Both the position numbers and the translations under genes were made by a program. Positions 22,782 to 34,870 of a stretch of 64,000 nt of DNA are shown piece after piece (position 1 is the stretch's first letter; the number at the start of each line of letters is the position of its first letter). The stretch comes from Candidatus Gillettellia adelgis (GTDB lineage Bacteria; Pseudomonadota; Gammaproteobacteria; Enterobacterales; Enterobacteriaceae), in assembly GCA_020541285.1 (NCBI GenBank), contig CP047043.1:992001-1056000 (forward strand), in the 5' to 3' direction. The notes beneath the pieces are model-generated. The model searched no databases. It was not told the DNA's origin and saw only the letters and a program-made list of their open reading frames with translations.

Positions 22782-25673
22782 TTATAATTTGTTAATATTT
22801 ACCTGTTGTGCTTGCAACTTTATCTTATCTTCTTTGTAAGAAGCCAAACGATCGCGCTCTTTAGCAACCACGACATCAGGTGCACGCATAACGAAGTTTA
22901 TGTTTGCTAAATTTTTTGTTATTAAAGTAATAGCTACATCTAACTTATTTATCTCTCTGGATAAACGCGCGAGCTCAACTTCTTTTTTGATCAGTCCAGT
23001 CATAGGAATCAGTAGCTCCACACCCTCTATAAACTTAGTGATGGCAGGCGGGGTTTTTTTATCATCTGATATTACCGAGATAGATTCTAGATGCGCTAAA
23101 CATACAATAAGACCATAGTTTTCCTGGATACGGCGCTGGGTCTCGACATTGACATTTCGTAGCAATACAGATAGTGGCTTATTTGACGAAATCTGTATGT
23201 CAGCACGGATATTACGTACTATAATAGTGATCTTTTTAATCCATTCTACATCACTCATTGCTTGTATATTATCTAATGTTGTACTATACATTGGGAATGG
23301 TTGTAGCATGATGCTTTCGTTTCGATTAGTCATTACATGAGTACTAGTTAATAGTTTTACCCGTTGCCAAAGAGTCTCTGTAATAAACGGAATCATCGGA
23401 TGAGCCAGACGTAGTAGTGCCTCCAGCACACTCACCATTGTATGGCGAGCCCCTCGCTGTCCAGCTGCATTACCATTATTCATAACCAGTTTAGTTAGTT
23501 CAATGTACCAATCACAGAACTGGTTCCAAGTAAACTCGTATAAAATATTAGCTGCAAGGTCAATACGATAAGTATCCAGCGCTTTGCGATAACGCTTTAC
23601 CGTACAATTAAATTCAGCTAGTATCCATCGATCTCCCAAAGACAGCACTTGTTCACCACCATTAAAACCACAGTCATATTTTTCAGTATTAATTAGCACA
23701 AAACGCGCGGCGTTCCATAGCTTATTGCAAAAATTACGATAGCCTTCTAAACGCTTCATGTCCCAATTAATATCACGACCAGTCGAAGCTAAGGCAGCCA
23801 AAGTGAAACGAAGAGCATCAGTGCCGTATGACTTAATACCATTCGGGAATTGTTGCGCAGTACGCTTTCGAATCTTTTCCACTAATTGAGGCTGAATGAT
23901 ATTTTTAGTACGTTTCACTAGAAGCTCGTTTAGTGAAACACCATCCACCATATCTAACGGATCAATTACATTGCCTTTAGATTTAGACATCTTCTGACCT
24001 TCATCGTCACGCATTAATCCAGTTATATAAATAGTATTAAATGGAACCTGAGGTTTACCATTTTCATCTTTAATAAAATGCATAGTCAACATAATCATGC
24101 GTGCAATCCAGAAAAAGATAATATCAAAACCACTGATGATCACGCTAGCTGGGTGAAAGGTTTTTAATGAATTTGTCTGTTCTGGCCATCCTAAACTTGA
24201 AAATGTCCACAAGCCGGCAGAGAACCAGGTATCTAGTACATCTTGGTCTTGAGTCAATATTAGATCAGAAGATAGATTGTGCTCACGTCTTACTTCTTCT
24301 TCGGTTCGACCTACATAGACTTTACCGTTCGTCTCATACCACGCTGGGATGCGATGGCCCCACCATAGCTGACGTGATACACACCAATCTTTAACATCAC
24401 GCATCCAACCAAAGTACATGTTTTTATATTTTTTTGGCACAAACTGAATGTCGCCTTTTTCCACCGCTTCTATTGCCACTTTTGCTAATGGTGCAATACG
24501 CACATACCATTGATCAGTGAGCATGGGCTCAATCAACGCACCGCTGCGATCACCATAAGGCAAGATTAAATCTTGTACTTTTCTCTTATCTAATAAGCCT
24601 GCTTGGGTAAAAGCTGCTATTACTGCTTTACGCGCCTCCAATCGCTGCATACCCTGATATTCGTCAGGGATCTCGTTACTGTAATCAGTACAAATCTTAC
24701 CTAAGGTATTAAATACTTCTGCTCTCTTACGAATCGTACCATCAAAAGCTAAAATATTAATCATTGGCAACCCATGACGTTGACCGACCTCATAGTCGTT
24801 AAAATCATGGGCTGGTGTGATTTTCACACAACCAGTGCCTTTCTTCATATCAGCGTGCTTGTCACCCACAATACGAATGCGACGGCTAACTATAGGCAAA
24901 ATAACTTCTTGTCCTATCAAATCTTTATAGCGAGGATCCTGTGGGTTAACAGCTACACCAGTATCACCTAAGACGGTTTCCGGGCGGGTCGTAGCCACTA
25001 CCAAATAATCTTTATTATCGGCAGTTTTAGTAGCGTTAGCTAATGGGTAACGAAGATACCACATAGCTTCTTTGGAAACGCGATTCTCTACTTCCAAATC
25101 AGAAATGGCGCTACATAGTTTTGGATCCCAATTTACTAAACGTTTTCCTCGGTAGATTAAATTCTCTTGATATAAACGAACAAATATTTCGCGTACCGCA
25201 TTAGAAAAACCATCATCCATGGTAAAGCGTTCTCGTCCCCAATCTACAGAATTACCTAAACGACGCATCTGATAAGTAATAATGTTACTAAATTTAGTCT
25301 TCCACTGCCAGACTTTGTTGACGAAAGCATCGCGGCCATAGTCATAGCGAGTTTTTCCTTCTTCAAGAGCGATTTTTCTCTCTACCACCATCTGCGTAGA
25401 AATACCCGCATGATCTGTTCCGGTTTGCCAAAGGGTGTTTTTACCTTGCATACGATGATAACGCACCAGAGTATCCATGATTGTCTGCTGGAACGCATGA
25501 CCCATATGCAAGCTACCAGTTACGTTTGGCGGCGGGATCATAATACAGAAATATTCTTGACTGGTATCATTATGCGGCCTAAAATAGCCCTGATTTTCCC
25601 AATGATCGTATAGCTGCTGCTCTAGCTTTTGTGGGTCATACGCACTATCTAACTGACTATGTTTATTTTTCAT
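22782..25673 (-). CDS. valS: valyl-tRNA synthetase
   Basis: Class I aminoacyl-tRNA synthetase that charges tRNA-Val; cytoplasmic and essential. At 963 residues it is close to E. coli ValS (951). The HIGH-type motif [13 protein letters not shown] is at residues 47-59, the editing domain around 200-340 includes [15 protein letters not shown], and [12 protein letters not shown] lies near residue 560. The anticodon-binding region follows ([24 protein letters not shown]). The C-terminal coiled coil typical of ValS is present as a charged, Leu/Ile-rich helical stretch over about the last 65 residues. It starts one base after the holC stop, so the two are co-translated, and it ends the pepA-holC-valS series found in E. 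coli. Confidence 0.98.
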   Translation of the reverse strand: MKNKHSQLDSAYDPQKLEQQLYDHWENQGYFRPHNDTSQEYFCIMIPPPNVTGSLHMGHAFQQTIMDTLVRYHRMQGKNTLWQTGTDHAGISTQMVVERKIALEEGKTRYDYGRDAFVNKVWQWKTKFSNIITYQMRRLGNSVDWGRERFTMDDGFSNAVREIFVRLYQENLIYRGKRLVNWDPKLCSAISDLEVENRVSKEAMWYLRYPLANATKTADNKDYLVVATTRPETVLGDTGVAVNPQDPRYKDLIGQEVILPIVSRRIRIVGDKHADMKKGTGCVKITPAHDFNDYEVGQRHGLPMINILAFDGTIRKRAEVFNTLGKICTDYSNEIPDEYQGMQRLEARKAVIAAFTQAGLLDKRKVQDLILPYGDRSGALIEPMLTDQWYVRIAPLAKVAIEAVEKGDIQFVPKKYKNMYFGWMRDVKDWCVSRQLWWGHRIPAWYETNGKVYVGRTEEEVRREHNLSSDLILTQDQDVLDTWFSAGLWTFSSLGWPEQTNSLKTFHPASVIISGFDIIFFWIARMIMLTMHFIKDENGKPQVPFNTIYITGLMRDDEGQKMSKSKGNVIDPLDMVDGVSLNELLVKRTKNIIQPQLVEKIRKRTAQQFPNGIKSYGTDALRFTLAALASTGRDINWDMKRLEGYRNFCNKLWNAARFVLINTEKYDCGFNGGEQVLSLGDRWILAEFNCTVKRYRKALDTYRIDLAANILYEFTWNQFCDWYIELTKLVMNNGNAAGQRGARHTMVSVLEALLRLAHPMIPFITETLWQRVKLLTSTHVMTNRNESIMLQPFPMYSTTLDNIQAMSDVEWIKKITIIVRNIRADIQISSNKPLSVLLRNVNVETQRRIQENYGLIVCLAHLESISVISDDKKTPPAITKFIEGVELLIPMTGLIKKEVELARLSREINKLDVAITLITKNLANINFVMRAPDVVVAKERDRLASYKEDKIKLQAQQVNINKL

Positions 25674-25674
25674 T

Positions 25675-26136
25675 TTATTTTACTATTAATTGAGTTGGTG
25701 GCATCGCTGTAGCCAAATGAAAACCAATTCTGCGATAAACTTTATAACGGTCTCGCGCCAACTGTTTTAGTGTAGCCTCATGCGGCACAAAGTCTATTAC
25801 TTGATGAAACGCAGAAACAAAATCTGTACACTGTCGTTGTAAAGAGATTAACAAATCGCGCGCAGTATTACCGTGCTTACCTGGCCAGCATAGCTCTACT
25901 GGTGCGCCTAAGTTTGGACCTTCACCAACTAAATTATGCGGTACAAACGCAGGTGGCTCATACTGCCATAGCGCTTCGTCTAAGCGCCGAGCCTGTTCTT
26001 GATTTTCACAGGCAATAAGCAAGCTTTTTCCAGAACGCCAACATTCGATAGAAAGAGCACATACCAACACCTCATGAGCACTTAGCACTCCTTCCGATTT
26101 ATTATGTTTAAGTAAATAAAATGTCACAGTTTTCAT
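25675..26136 (-). CDS. holC: DNA polymerase III subunit chi
   Basis: Chi subunit of the clamp-loader complex; with psi it links polymerase III holoenzyme to SSB on the lagging strand. The ~153-residue protein matches E. coli HolC (147): FYLL at the N terminus, [54 protein letters not shown]. The start at 26136 matches the E. coli N terminus; an ATG four codons upstream is an alternative. Its stop is one base from the valS start. A terminator-like hairpin lies between pepA and holC, so holC-valS probably has its own promoter or depends on readthrough. Confidence 0.93.
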   Translation of the reverse strand: MKTVTFYLLKHNKSEGVLSAHEVLVCALSIECWRSGKSLLIACENQEQARRLDEALWQYEPPAFVPHNLVGEGPNLGAPVELCWPGKHGNTARDLLISLQRQCTDFVSAFHQVIDFVPHEATLKQLARDRYKVYRRIGFHLATAMPPTQLIVK

Positions 26137-26154
26137 AATCTTACTCATTATGCA

Positions 26155-26190
26155 TAATAAAAACAGGGTACAACAAGTTAATTGTACCCT
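26155..26190 (-). terminator. rho-independent terminator downstream of pepA
   Basis: A perfect 9-bp stem pairs 26165-26173 (agggtacaa) with 26182-26190 (ttgtaccct) around an 8-base loop. Read on the minus strand it is followed at once by gtttttatt, a short U-tract. It lies just upstream of holC and about 290 bases after the pepA stop, consistent with ending pepA transcripts. The remaining bases up to 26480 hold nothing recognisable. Confidence 0.65.
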
Positions 26191-26480
26191 TAGTTAGGCG
26201 TAGTGGTAGAATCCGTTATTCTATATACTATATGCACAGAAGCTTATGTTGCTTACCTCATACATCGACTAGCATCAGCACTTAGAATTAATAAATCATC
26301 AGTGCAAGCAATGTAAGCTCACATAACATTCTAATACTGTAATCATCGAGTCCTAACGCATACATCATTTTATTAACATTTTTACACTTTAACTATGTTC
26401 AAACCTATGCCGAATAGATATTAAATTTTCGCTAAAAAATAAGAAAGATAAATATACGCAGAAATAATTTTTAGAATCTT

Positions 26481-27998
26481 TTAATCATTAATATCTAATC
26501 TTGCTCTATGTAATAAGAATTGAGATAATAAGGCTACTGGACGTCCAGTAGCCTGAACGCCTGTCACCTTTTTTGAACGCCAAGCTGTACCAGCGATATC
26601 AAGATGCGCCCAAATATACTTACGAGTAAAGTGCGATAAAAAACAAGCTGCTGTAATAGCCCCGCCAGGCCGACCACCGACATTTATCATGTCGGCATAA
26701 TGAGAGTCTAGTTGCTCATAGTAATTATTAAACATCGGCAAACGCCAAGCACGATCACCCGCCTGATTAGCGGCGGTGAGCAACTCGTTTGCAAGTGAAT
26801 TATTCCTGGACATTAGACCGGTAATCTGATCACCTAATGCGATAACACATGCGCCGGTCAGAGTAGCGATATCAATGACTAACTCAGGATCAAAGCGCTC
26901 AACATAGGTAAGAGTATCACACAGTACCAGACGACCTTCGGCATCAGTATTCAGTACTTCTACAGTCTGGCCAGACATAGTAGTAAGTATGTCGCCTGGA
27001 CGAAAAGCACGAGCACCTGGCATGTTTTCACAGCCCGACAGCACGCCAATCACATTTAGCGGTAAGCTTAATTCGGCAGCAACACGCATGACTCCATATA
27101 CAGCGGCGGCGCCACACATATCATATTTCATGTCACCCATACCATCGGCAGGTTTAATGGAAAGCCCCCCAGAATCAAACGTCAATCCTTTCCCCACTAA
27201 TACTATTGGTTTGGCATTAGGCATAGGATGTCCTTTATACTCTATAACTGACATTAAGGATTCATTCTGAGAACCTGAACCTACTGCTAGATAAGCGTTC
27301 ATTCCCAGTTCTTGCATTTTTTTCTCATCAACAATGTAAGCAACAATATGGGTGCTAAAAGCGTCTGCTAGTTGATGCGCCTGTGATGCTAAGTAACTAG
27401 AATTGCAAATATTTGGTGGCATATTACTGAGATCTTTAGCTACCTTAATACCTGATGCTACCGCTAAACCATGCTGCATAGCGCGTTCGGCACTAATAAG
27501 CTCTTTATAGGTTGATACAGTGAAGACGATCTCGCGTAATGGACGATGTAGTTCTACCTGATTACTCTTGAACTGATTAAAAGTGTAGAGCGTTTCTTGC
27601 ACAATTTCTATAGCTTGGCGCACATTCCAATAGGTATTACGATTTTTTACATGTAACTCAGTCAAACAGCAGATTGCTTCTATTGAGCTGGTGTTATTAA
27701 GAGCAATAATAGCATTTTTTATTACTTTTTTATACTGATATTCATCTAGTTCTTGTTCTTTTCCGCAGCCAATCAGAAGGATACGTTCAGACAGAACATT
27801 AGGCACATGATGTAGTAATAACATCTGTCCGACTTTGCCTACTAATTCACCACGTTGTAATAATGCACTGATATAACCATCACTAATTTTATTGAATTTT
27901 TCTGCACTAAAGGATAAGTGGTTGAATTCAAAGAGACCGACTATAATACAGGCACTACTCTGTTTCTCGAAACTACCACTTTTTATACTAAACTCCAT
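26481..27998 (-). CDS. pepA: leucyl aminopeptidase PepA (aminopeptidase A)
   Basis: Zinc/manganese-dependent M17 aminopeptidase that removes N-terminal residues from peptides. In E. coli it also binds DNA (XerC/D accessory factor and carAB regulator), but that role cannot be inferred here. The 505-residue protein matches E. coli PepA throughout: the active-site region [30 protein letters not shown], and the family signature NTDAEGRL near residue 350, followed by DIATLTGA and [11 protein letters not shown]. The start at 27998 has an excellent Shine-Dalgarno (aggaga) and matches the E. coli N terminus MEFS; a longer frame begins 10 codons upstream. It is first of pepA-holC-valS and divergent from lptF. 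Confidence 0.97.
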   Translation of the reverse strand: MEFSIKSGSFEKQSSACIIVGLFEFNHLSFSAEKFNKISDGYISALLQRGELVGKVGQMLLLHHVPNVLSERILLIGCGKEQELDEYQYKKVIKNAIIALNNTSSIEAICCLTELHVKNRNTYWNVRQAIEIVQETLYTFNQFKSNQVELHRPLREIVFTVSTYKELISAERAMQHGLAVASGIKVAKDLSNMPPNICNSSYLASQAHQLADAFSTHIVAYIVDEKKMQELGMNAYLAVGSGSQNESLMSVIEYKGHPMPNAKPIVLVGKGLTFDSGGLSIKPADGMGDMKYDMCGAAAVYGVMRVAAELSLPLNVIGVLSGCENMPGARAFRPGDILTTMSGQTVEVLNTDAEGRLVLCDTLTYVERFDPELVIDIATLTGACVIALGDQITGLMSRNNSLANELLTAANQAGDRAWRLPMFNNYYEQLDSHYADMINVGGRPGGAITAACFLSHFTRKYIWAHLDIAGTAWRSKKVTGVQATGRPVALLSQFLLHRARLDIND

Positions 27999-30411
27999 GT
28001 ATTCTCCTAAATCTAAAAAAAAAGACAAAACTATACCTATAACAACGTACTTTGTAAATCTTTTCCTATATTGATATTAATTGCTTATATTAATCCATAA
28101 TAATCGATTTTATCTAATTTGATTAAAAATCATCTCTTTATAAGATTAAAAAATATTATGCATTCTACATGATAATTTTATTGAATCTTAGAATATACCG
28201 TAGAAGATTGGATATATTTTAGAAAAATTTTAGCTAGGATAAATCGCGCGAGTCGCCTGTTCATTCATAGCGATTTCTAAGTATTGTCGTTCTTTAGAGT
28301 GATAGTTTTCCTGATTAAATATAGTAGTTATCTGTATAATTATCTTAATTCATATTTCCTTTGAAAAAATGATACTTCTTATATTCAACGTATTAAATCA
28401 TCAATCAATCTATTGAATATATTACTTGAGTATAATATACCGATAATATTCATAGCAAACACATTTACTGCTAATCCTAGTATATACGCTTGCTCAAACG
28501 AGCATACAATTGTTCTAACATTCACTCTAATATTATCACAAGTACACTTCACGAATAAAGGAATAGACCCATTATCACTGACCCTTTGATTTTTAATATT
28601 TATAATTTTTTATAAATTTTTATCATGCTTCCTAGTTATATTCATCTAATACGATAGATATTTCTGCAGTGAAAATCTTTACGATAAAATCTTTTATCAT
28701 ACTTAGAGCAGCATCTTGGATACTCTAGCTTTTATTAAACAGATCAATAGTAGCCCTACGTAGTGATTAATAGCTTATTTACCAAATAGTTAATAAGCTA
28801 TGGTTTATATTACATGAGATAACTACTAGATATCATTGCAGCATACGGTCATAACCCTGACGTTATATTAAACATTTCATGCACAGAAAATTACGAAACC
28901 AATAAGTTAAACCACCTTTTTTACAGTTGTACTTACCAGAATGCAGTCACGGAACCTTTAATTATACGCTCTCCTATTTTTCAGATCTTTAGTACACAAG
29001 ATTACGTTCTACTTACTCCCTGTAATTATTTTCACTATATTAACGTCTAAACAGGTAATTTTGATAAAACGTCAAATTATTTATAATAATTTGTAATATA
29101 TAATTAAAATACTGCAGGATACAGTAAAGCATCTCAGTAAAAACATAAGAAACATAATCATCATGTGCTTTTTTTATCTTCAATTATTCAATATATTTTA
29201 CAACCATTAAAAATCTAAGGAGATATCGAGTAGAGACAACATCAGTGAGACACCACCTGGAATGACGCTTTCTTAGCGCTATAGATTTAACCTCAGTAAT
29301 AAAACCATACCCTGTAACTTTCTCTTATCACCAATAAAGAATGAAAATATAGCTAATGCGTTTACTATGTGAAATTTAGTGCATATCATTTTATTATATA
29401 AAACATTATAGCTGTTGCTCTTTTAGCAATACACCAATACTCTTACTGGAACTTATGATATTTTCTAAAAGTTCGCAAAACCTCAATTGGCGTTATATCT
29501 AAAACTTGTTGTATTAGTTTTGGTTTTATGTAGAGTAATTATAATTATATAATACTAGAGAATGTTTTATGGGTCATAAGGATTTTGCGTGCTCCATATC
29601 ATGCTTAATATTAGCGGGTCTCTTAAAGTTCCGGAACGTATAATATACTGTATACATACTAATTTAGTTAAGTAAACATAGGTATACTAACTAAGTTAAC
29701 ATTGCGTTAGTTCAACATTATTACTGAATGCTGATTAAGATATAACGTAGTATACCTTATACTACACGTAACATAATTAAGTAGTTTTAATGAACAGCTA
29801 CGCAAATTACAAGTCTAGCATACTCTTTACTGCGCCAGTTGTATACATTTTCATATAGAGAGTACTGCTTGCTATCACTCATCATGTGATCTACCCGTTC
29901 AAGATCTAGGCTAACCTAGATATACACTATACATAGATAAAATTATCGAAGTGATGCATAAGTCACTTTGAATACTCTTAGTTTTTAGTTGAATCAGTTA
30001 AATAGTTGACATAGCATTTTAGCGTATCAATCTAATAATGCCATTGATCGTAGCAAATGAATCAATATTTAAAGTGTTTCTTATACAAGTTTTATTATTG
30101 ATTACAAACTACTTAGATCACTTCAAATTTAATAATAGCAGTAAATATCACGATTATTAAAATATCTATAAATATTTTAAATAAATAACTCATCTCTTAG
30201 ATGAGAAAATTCAATTTCTTCATATAACTTAATTCTTTAAACTGCTCTTTTTAAAAACTATTACTATTAAGTAACTGTTTACGCACATCAAACACTTTAT
30301 GTTATAATGCTATGTTTATCTTTTAACATTAATATTTCTATAAAAAATACCATTTAACAGTAACTCTATCAATTTTATGCAAAAAAATGAGTTTTTACAG
30401 GCGTAATAAGC
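27999..30411. other. expanded 2.4 kb spacer between pepA and lptF
   Basis: In E. coli the divergent pepA and lptF starts are only a few hundred bases apart; here the spacer is 2.4 kb. I see no intact gene, tRNA or mobile-element structure. A slightly GC-richer segment near 29220-29320 is not identifiable. The lptF end holds a promoter-like sequence. Confidence 0.5.
30278..30308 (+). promoter_or_regulatory. sigma-70-type promoter for lptF-lptG
   Basis: A perfect -10 box tataat at 30303-30308 follows tttacg (30278-30283) or ttacgc (30279-30284) as -35, with an 18-19 base spacer. It lies about 100 bases upstream of the lptF start. In DNA this AT-rich, chance matches are common. Confidence 0.45.
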
Positions 30412-31521
30412 GTGATTATCATCAAATATTTAGTGAAGGAAACGCTTAAAAGCCAAGTTGCTATTTTATTTATCCTGCTATTCATTTTCTTTTGTCAAAA
30501 TTTAGTGAGGGTATTAGGTGATGCAGTAGATGGTGAAGTTCCAGTAAACTTAGTGCTTTCTCTACTGTTATTAGCTGGACCGAAAATGGTGCAGCTCATT
30601 CTTCCTTTAAGCTTATTTCTTGCACTATTGATGACATTTGGGCGTCTGCATACCGACAGCGAAATTACCGTTATGCACGCTTGCGGACTAGGCACACATA
30701 TTCTAGTGATTACCGCGATGATATTGTCAATAATCACGTCTGTAGTAGCGGCGATTAACGTATGCTTTGCTAGTCCCGCAGTCTGCAACTACCAAGACGT
30801 AGTAATGAATGAAGCAAGAGCTAATCCAAGCATTGCTGGATTAGCAGAAGGACAATTCAAACATTCGCAAGATGGTAATACAGTTTTATTTGTCTCTGAT
30901 GTGCAAGGCAACGTCTTAACAAACATCTTCTTAGCACAACTACGACCAAATGGCACCCAACGCGTTTCGGTGGTAGTAGCCGAACACGGGACGATTAATT
31001 CACAACGGGACGGTTCACAAGTAATCATGCTGGATCAAGGTACCTACTTTGAGGGAAGTGCACTGCTGCGCGATTTTCAGATTACTGATTTTAATGATTA
31101 CAGGGCAATACTTGGGTATCGGACAGTAGCTATGGATAATACTCAGGCTGAACAGATGTCAATGAAAAATCTTTGGAAATCGAATAATCCGAATACACGT
31201 GCTGAATTTCACTGGCGTCTGACACTAGTAGCCTCTGTAGTGATCATGGCGCTGTTAGTAGTCCCGCTTAGTGTAGTCAATCCACGACAGAGCCGCATAC
31301 TCAGCACCTCTCCAGCTATTCTACTATATTTAATTTTTTTTCTATTACAAACTGCACTCCGTTCTAATGCTGGAAAAGGTAAGCTAGATCCGATTATATG
31401 GTTGTGGGGAGTAAATGCCGTCTACCTTGCTATCGCTCTGGTATTAAATCTATGGGATACTCTCCCCATACGAAAGCTACGTGCACACCTACGAGGGAAA
31501 ACCGGATGTTTGGGGTACTAG
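30412..31521 (+). CDS. lptF: LPS export ABC transporter permease LptF
   Basis: With LptG and the LptB ATPase it forms the inner-membrane LptB2FG transporter that extracts lipopolysaccharide and passes it to LptC/LptA. The 369-residue protein begins with GTG, as in E. coli, at the conserved MIII(K/R)YLV N terminus. It has three N-terminal membrane segments (LFILLFIFFC; a stretch near 50-75; one near 100-120 with the coupling element HACGLG), a periplasmic beta-jellyroll domain at about 130-260 (LLRDFQITDF), then three C-terminal membrane segments with VVPLSVVNPRQSR and GKGKLDP. The C terminus is slightly extended and overlaps lptG by 16 bases. Retention implies LPS in the outer membrane. Confidence 0.96.
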   Translation: MIIIKYLVKETLKSQVAILFILLFIFFCQNLVRVLGDAVDGEVPVNLVLSLLLLAGPKMVQLILPLSLFLALLMTFGRLHTDSEITVMHACGLGTHILVITAMILSIITSVVAAINVCFASPAVCNYQDVVMNEARANPSIAGLAEGQFKHSQDGNTVLFVSDVQGNVLTNIFLAQLRPNGTQRVSVVVAEHGTINSQRDGSQVIMLDQGTYFEGSALLRDFQITDFNDYRAILGYRTVAMDNTQAEQMSMKNLWKSNNPNTRAEFHWRLTLVASVVIMALLVVPLSVVNPRQSRILSTSPAILLYLIFFLLQTALRSNAGKGKLDPIIWLWGVNAVYLAIALVLNLWDTLPIRKLRAHLRGKTGCLGY

Positions 31522-32579
31522 ATCGCTATATTGGTAAAACAATTTTTAACACTATTATGTGTACATTGTTTGTATTAACAGCACTATCGAGTATTATTAA
31601 ATTTGTTGACCAACTCCGAAGAATCGAGCAAGGCAACTATACAGCAGTAAGCGCAGGAATATTTACTCTACTTAGCGTGCCAAAAGACATCGAGATTTTC
31701 TTTCCCATGGCAGCGCTTCTAGGTGCACTTCTCGGATTGGGTCAGTTAGCTATGCGTAATGAGCTAGTAGTAATGCAAGCTGCTGGATTAACTCGCATGC
31801 AGATCGCTAGATCCGTCATGAAAACTGCTATCCCGTTAGTGTTACTGACTATGGCAATCGGCGAATGGGTGTCCCCAAAAAGCGACAAAATGGCACATAA
31901 CTTTCGCACGCAACAAATATATGGAGCTTCTCTTCTTGCCACCCAGAACGGCGTATGGGCGAAAGATGGTGACGATTTTATCTATATTGAACACATTACT
32001 GGCGAAAAAAAAATTTCTGGCATAAACATCTACCACTTTAATAACCAACACAAGCTAAAAAAAATACGCTACGCTGCTACTGCCAGCTTTGAAGACAGTG
32101 CGTGGAGGCTATCAAAGGTAAATACCTCCGATCTGACTCAAGAGAAACAAGTAACCGGCACGCAAATGCTAACCGATCAATGGCAAACTAATTTAACTCC
32201 AGAAAAACTAAGTATGGTAGGAATGGATCCTACTTCGTTTTCTATTAAGGGGCTAGTCAATTATGTAAAATATTTAAAACAAAGCGGACAGGAATCCAAT
32301 CGCTACCAATTAAATCTATGGAACAAAGTTTTTTCACCGCTTTCTGTAGCAGTAATGATGCTTATGGCACTATCGTTCATTTTTGGCCCATTACGTAGTG
32401 TGCCAATGGGTATTCGTGTAATAACTGGTATTAGTTCTGGTTTCTTATTCTATGCATTGAATCAAATTATCGGTCAACTTAGCATCGTATACAAAATACC
32501 TCCGGTAGTAGCTGCACTACTACCGAATACAATATTCCTGATGATTAGTGTGTATATGCTGTTGAAACGCAAGTGGTGA
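31506..32579 (+). CDS. lptG: LPS export ABC transporter permease LptG
   Basis: Partner permease of LptF in the LptB2FG lipopolysaccharide transporter. The 357-residue protein starts at the ATG at 31506, which gives the conserved N terminus FGVLDRYIGKTIF and overlaps lptF by 16 bases, indicating translational coupling; a longer upstream frame is not needed. Six membrane segments are visible. The cytoplasmic coupling region VVMQAAGLTRMQ, the segment VPKDIEIFFPMAALLGALLG, the jellyroll domain around 130-260 (ALLATQNGVWAKDG-like), and LSFIFGPLRSVPMGIRVITG all match E. coli LptG. Confidence 0.96.
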   Translation: MFGVLDRYIGKTIFNTIMCTLFVLTALSSIIKFVDQLRRIEQGNYTAVSAGIFTLLSVPKDIEIFFPMAALLGALLGLGQLAMRNELVVMQAAGLTRMQIARSVMKTAIPLVLLTMAIGEWVSPKSDKMAHNFRTQQIYGASLLATQNGVWAKDGDDFIYIEHITGEKKISGINIYHFNNQHKLKKIRYAATASFEDSAWRLSKVNTSDLTQEKQVTGTQMLTDQWQTNLTPEKLSMVGMDPTSFSIKGLVNYVKYLKQSGQESNRYQLNLWNKVFSPLSVAVMMLMALSFIFGPLRSVPMGIRVITGISSGFLFYALNQIIGQLSIVYKIPPVVAALLPNTIFLMISVYMLLKRKW

Positions 32580-33858
32580 TGCTACCAAAAAAACAACAAA
32601 GACGACATGGATATTTATTATATTTTGTTTATTATTTACCTGCCCCAGGTTTTATCATGGTCGCTAGTTTTCTGACGTTAAAAAAATAAATAAATCGAAA
32701 AAAATTTTCGCTACACAAATGTCTACACAGTCATGCATGCTTTGTTATACTGTCAGTGATATATATTGTAGTTTTCCTAAAAACTCAGGTCACTCACTGA
32801 GATCTATGCTGACAACACTTCTACAATATTACTTGTCAGAAACATCACTTGATTTAGTTTATGTAATTAAAATATTTAAAGATATAGTTGATCATCTCGT
32901 AGCAATAAGCTTTTAAGAATCAAGTCTTCTTCTTATAGAAGAGAACAAAAAAATAAAAACTACTGTCTATGTTTAGACATGAAATGTGGATGTAATAAGT
33001 CAATTTAGGTATGTTAGAACTGTACGTATATATATTAACTGTACCTCAACAACAACAAGCTGATTGTTTAATAGGAATGTTATAGAAGTTTACTTCTATA
33101 TCAAATAAGGCCTATTAATTATCTTATTTATCATCCTTTATTAACTAGTTGAATAATTATTCAGTAGTTAAATAAATAATCAGTCTTATATTATATCGCT
33201 CTACATATGACTCAATAATGACATGGCACAGCCCTAATTACCCAACAAGATGTAGTCGATCTATAAACACAGAGCGATATTCTTTTCCCCACGTCTTCAT
33301 AAGACACTTCATAACAGATTGTATGATTTTACGTATAAATTTACTAGTGAACCTCAAGATATATTACTGAAACATACAAGTATACTTATTAACTTAATTA
33401 ACAGTTTTTATTAAATCTCAGTTATATACCTAATAAAAGTAGTACATTCTTATTAAGATATCTGTATTAAAAATAAATAACAGTAAAATCTTATTTTTTT
33501 AGTTTTTACTCTTCGTATCTTTCTCTCGAATTCAGATGAACTTTATAAAGAAGGAGAGCGTTAATTTAACTGCTCTTTAATATCATTGAGTTTATTAGTG
33601 GTGCTATACAGTAGTATTCTATTGTATGCGGTATGATACGTGTGTACATTATCGTTTTACAAATAACAGATTTTATAATCTGAGGCGTTATACACAACCA
33701 CATGGCCTTGAGTTGATTTGTTAAATACTAACGCTTACACTACGGCTGATTTTATAGTTAAATTTCGCTATGTCCGGAAGGACATATGTATAAAAACTAT
33801 ATTTTACGGTGTGGTTTTATTACTTAAAGTAAATAAATTAGCTAGAGTAAATAAATGG
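32580..33858. other. 1.3 kb gene-free region between lptG and tRNA-Asp
   Basis: No intact gene. A 65-codon plus frame at 32719-32916 has no recognised relative. The string tgctctttaa at 33571-33580 resembles the boxA antitermination element of rRNA leaders, but no rRNA follows. Nothing else stands out. Confidence 0.4.
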
Positions 33859-33935
33859 TGGCGGAACGGACGGGACTCGAACCCGCGACCCCCTGCGTGA
33901 CAGGCAGGTATTCTAACCGACTGAACTACCGTTCC
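33859..33935 (-). tRNA. aspV: tRNA-Asp (GUC)
   Basis: A 77-base tRNA with encoded CCA, nearly identical to E. coli tRNA-Asp. The acceptor stem pairs ggaacgg with ccgttcc, with discriminator G and then CCA. The anticodon GTC lies at 33899-33901 (minus strand), and the T arm ggttcgagtcc is intact. It lies downstream of dnaQ on the same strand, as aspV does in E. coli. Confidence 0.98.
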
Positions 33936-33963
33936 ACGTTGTTTCCTCGCACTGTAAAACAGA

Positions 33964-33996
33964 ATATACATTACAGTTAACGTGTAATGTTGTCAA
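33964..33996 (-). promoter_or_regulatory. possible promoter for tRNA-Asp
   Basis: On the minus strand a perfect -35 hexamer ttgaca (33991-33996) lies about 60 bases upstream of the tRNA. Seventeen bases on is taatgt preceded by tg, a weak extended -10; tatatt lies slightly further on. Tentative. Confidence 0.35.
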
Positions 33997-34050
33997 CGTC
34001 TTTCCTGAGTATATAGACTGTTATAATTTTGTACAAATACTAGACGAGCA

Positions 34051-34800
34051 TCATGTTGCTCTATATGAGTAGTCGCGCCATAAGCAACCACCACTTTTTT
34101 TGGACACAAGATCCAAACATGCTTCATGAGCTACTAACTCTTCATCATTAGCGTACACTACTTTCATGTTCAATGCTAATCGAACAATACGTTGAATATT
34201 TTTGGTGGAATCAATGTGCTGAATCTCGTTTTCTGGATGAAATACCATAGACGTCTGACCACCGGTCATTTCCAGGTATACTTCTGCTAAGATTTGAGCA
34301 TCCAATAAAGCACCATGTAAGGTGCGCTTACTATTGTCTATCGCATAGCGATTGCATAGGGCATCAAGATTATTACGCTTGCCAGGAAACAAACGGCGAG
34401 CTATAATCAAGCTATCAGTAATAGTACAAAAGGTCTCAGTCTTCGGAATACCTTTTTGAAGTAATCGAAATTCATGATCTATAAAACCAATATCAAACGC
34501 TGCATTATGGATGACTAACTCGCTACCATATATAAAATCAAGAAATTCATCGGCGATCTTATCAAAAGTTGGCTTATCAGCTAAAAACTCATCGCTTATA
34601 CCATGTATACTATAAGCTTCTGGATCCACCAACTGATCCGACTTAATATAGACATGGTAATGTCGGCCTGTTAAATGACGATTGATTACTTCCACCGCAC
34701 CAATTTCAATGATACGATGACCTTCATAGTGCAATCCAAATTTATTAATGCCCGTCGTTTCTGTATCAAGAATAATCTGTTTTGTGTTAGTTAAAATCAT
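34051..34800 (-). CDS. dnaQ: DNA polymerase III epsilon subunit (proofreading exonuclease)
   Basis: 3'-5' exonuclease subunit of polymerase III core that removes mispaired bases. The 249-residue protein matches E. coli DnaQ (243). The DEDDh catalytic residues are all present: D12 and E14 in LDTETTG, D103 in HNAAFDIGF, H162 in RTLHGA and D167 in LLDAQI. The C-terminal segment that binds the polymerase alpha subunit is present but shortened in its linker, ending in SKKSGGCLW. It is divergent from rnhA across 70 bases that must hold both promoters, as in E. coli, and upstream of tRNA-Asp. Retention of proofreading is notable in a decaying genome. Confidence 0.97.
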   Translation of the reverse strand: MILTNTKQIILDTETTGINKFGLHYEGHRIIEIGAVEVINRHLTGRHYHVYIKSDQLVDPEAYSIHGISDEFLADKPTFDKIADEFLDFIYGSELVIHNAAFDIGFIDHEFRLLQKGIPKTETFCTITDSLIIARRLFPGKRNNLDALCNRYAIDNSKRTLHGALLDAQILAEVYLEMTGGQTSMVFHPENEIQHIDSTKNIQRIVRLALNMKVVYANDEELVAHEACLDLVSKKSGGCLWRDYSYRAT

Positions 34801-34870
34801 ATTTTAGTGCTCACGGCGCTCATTTATGTCAGACGTATCCTTTAATAACTAATCGGAAGAGTCTGCTGCA

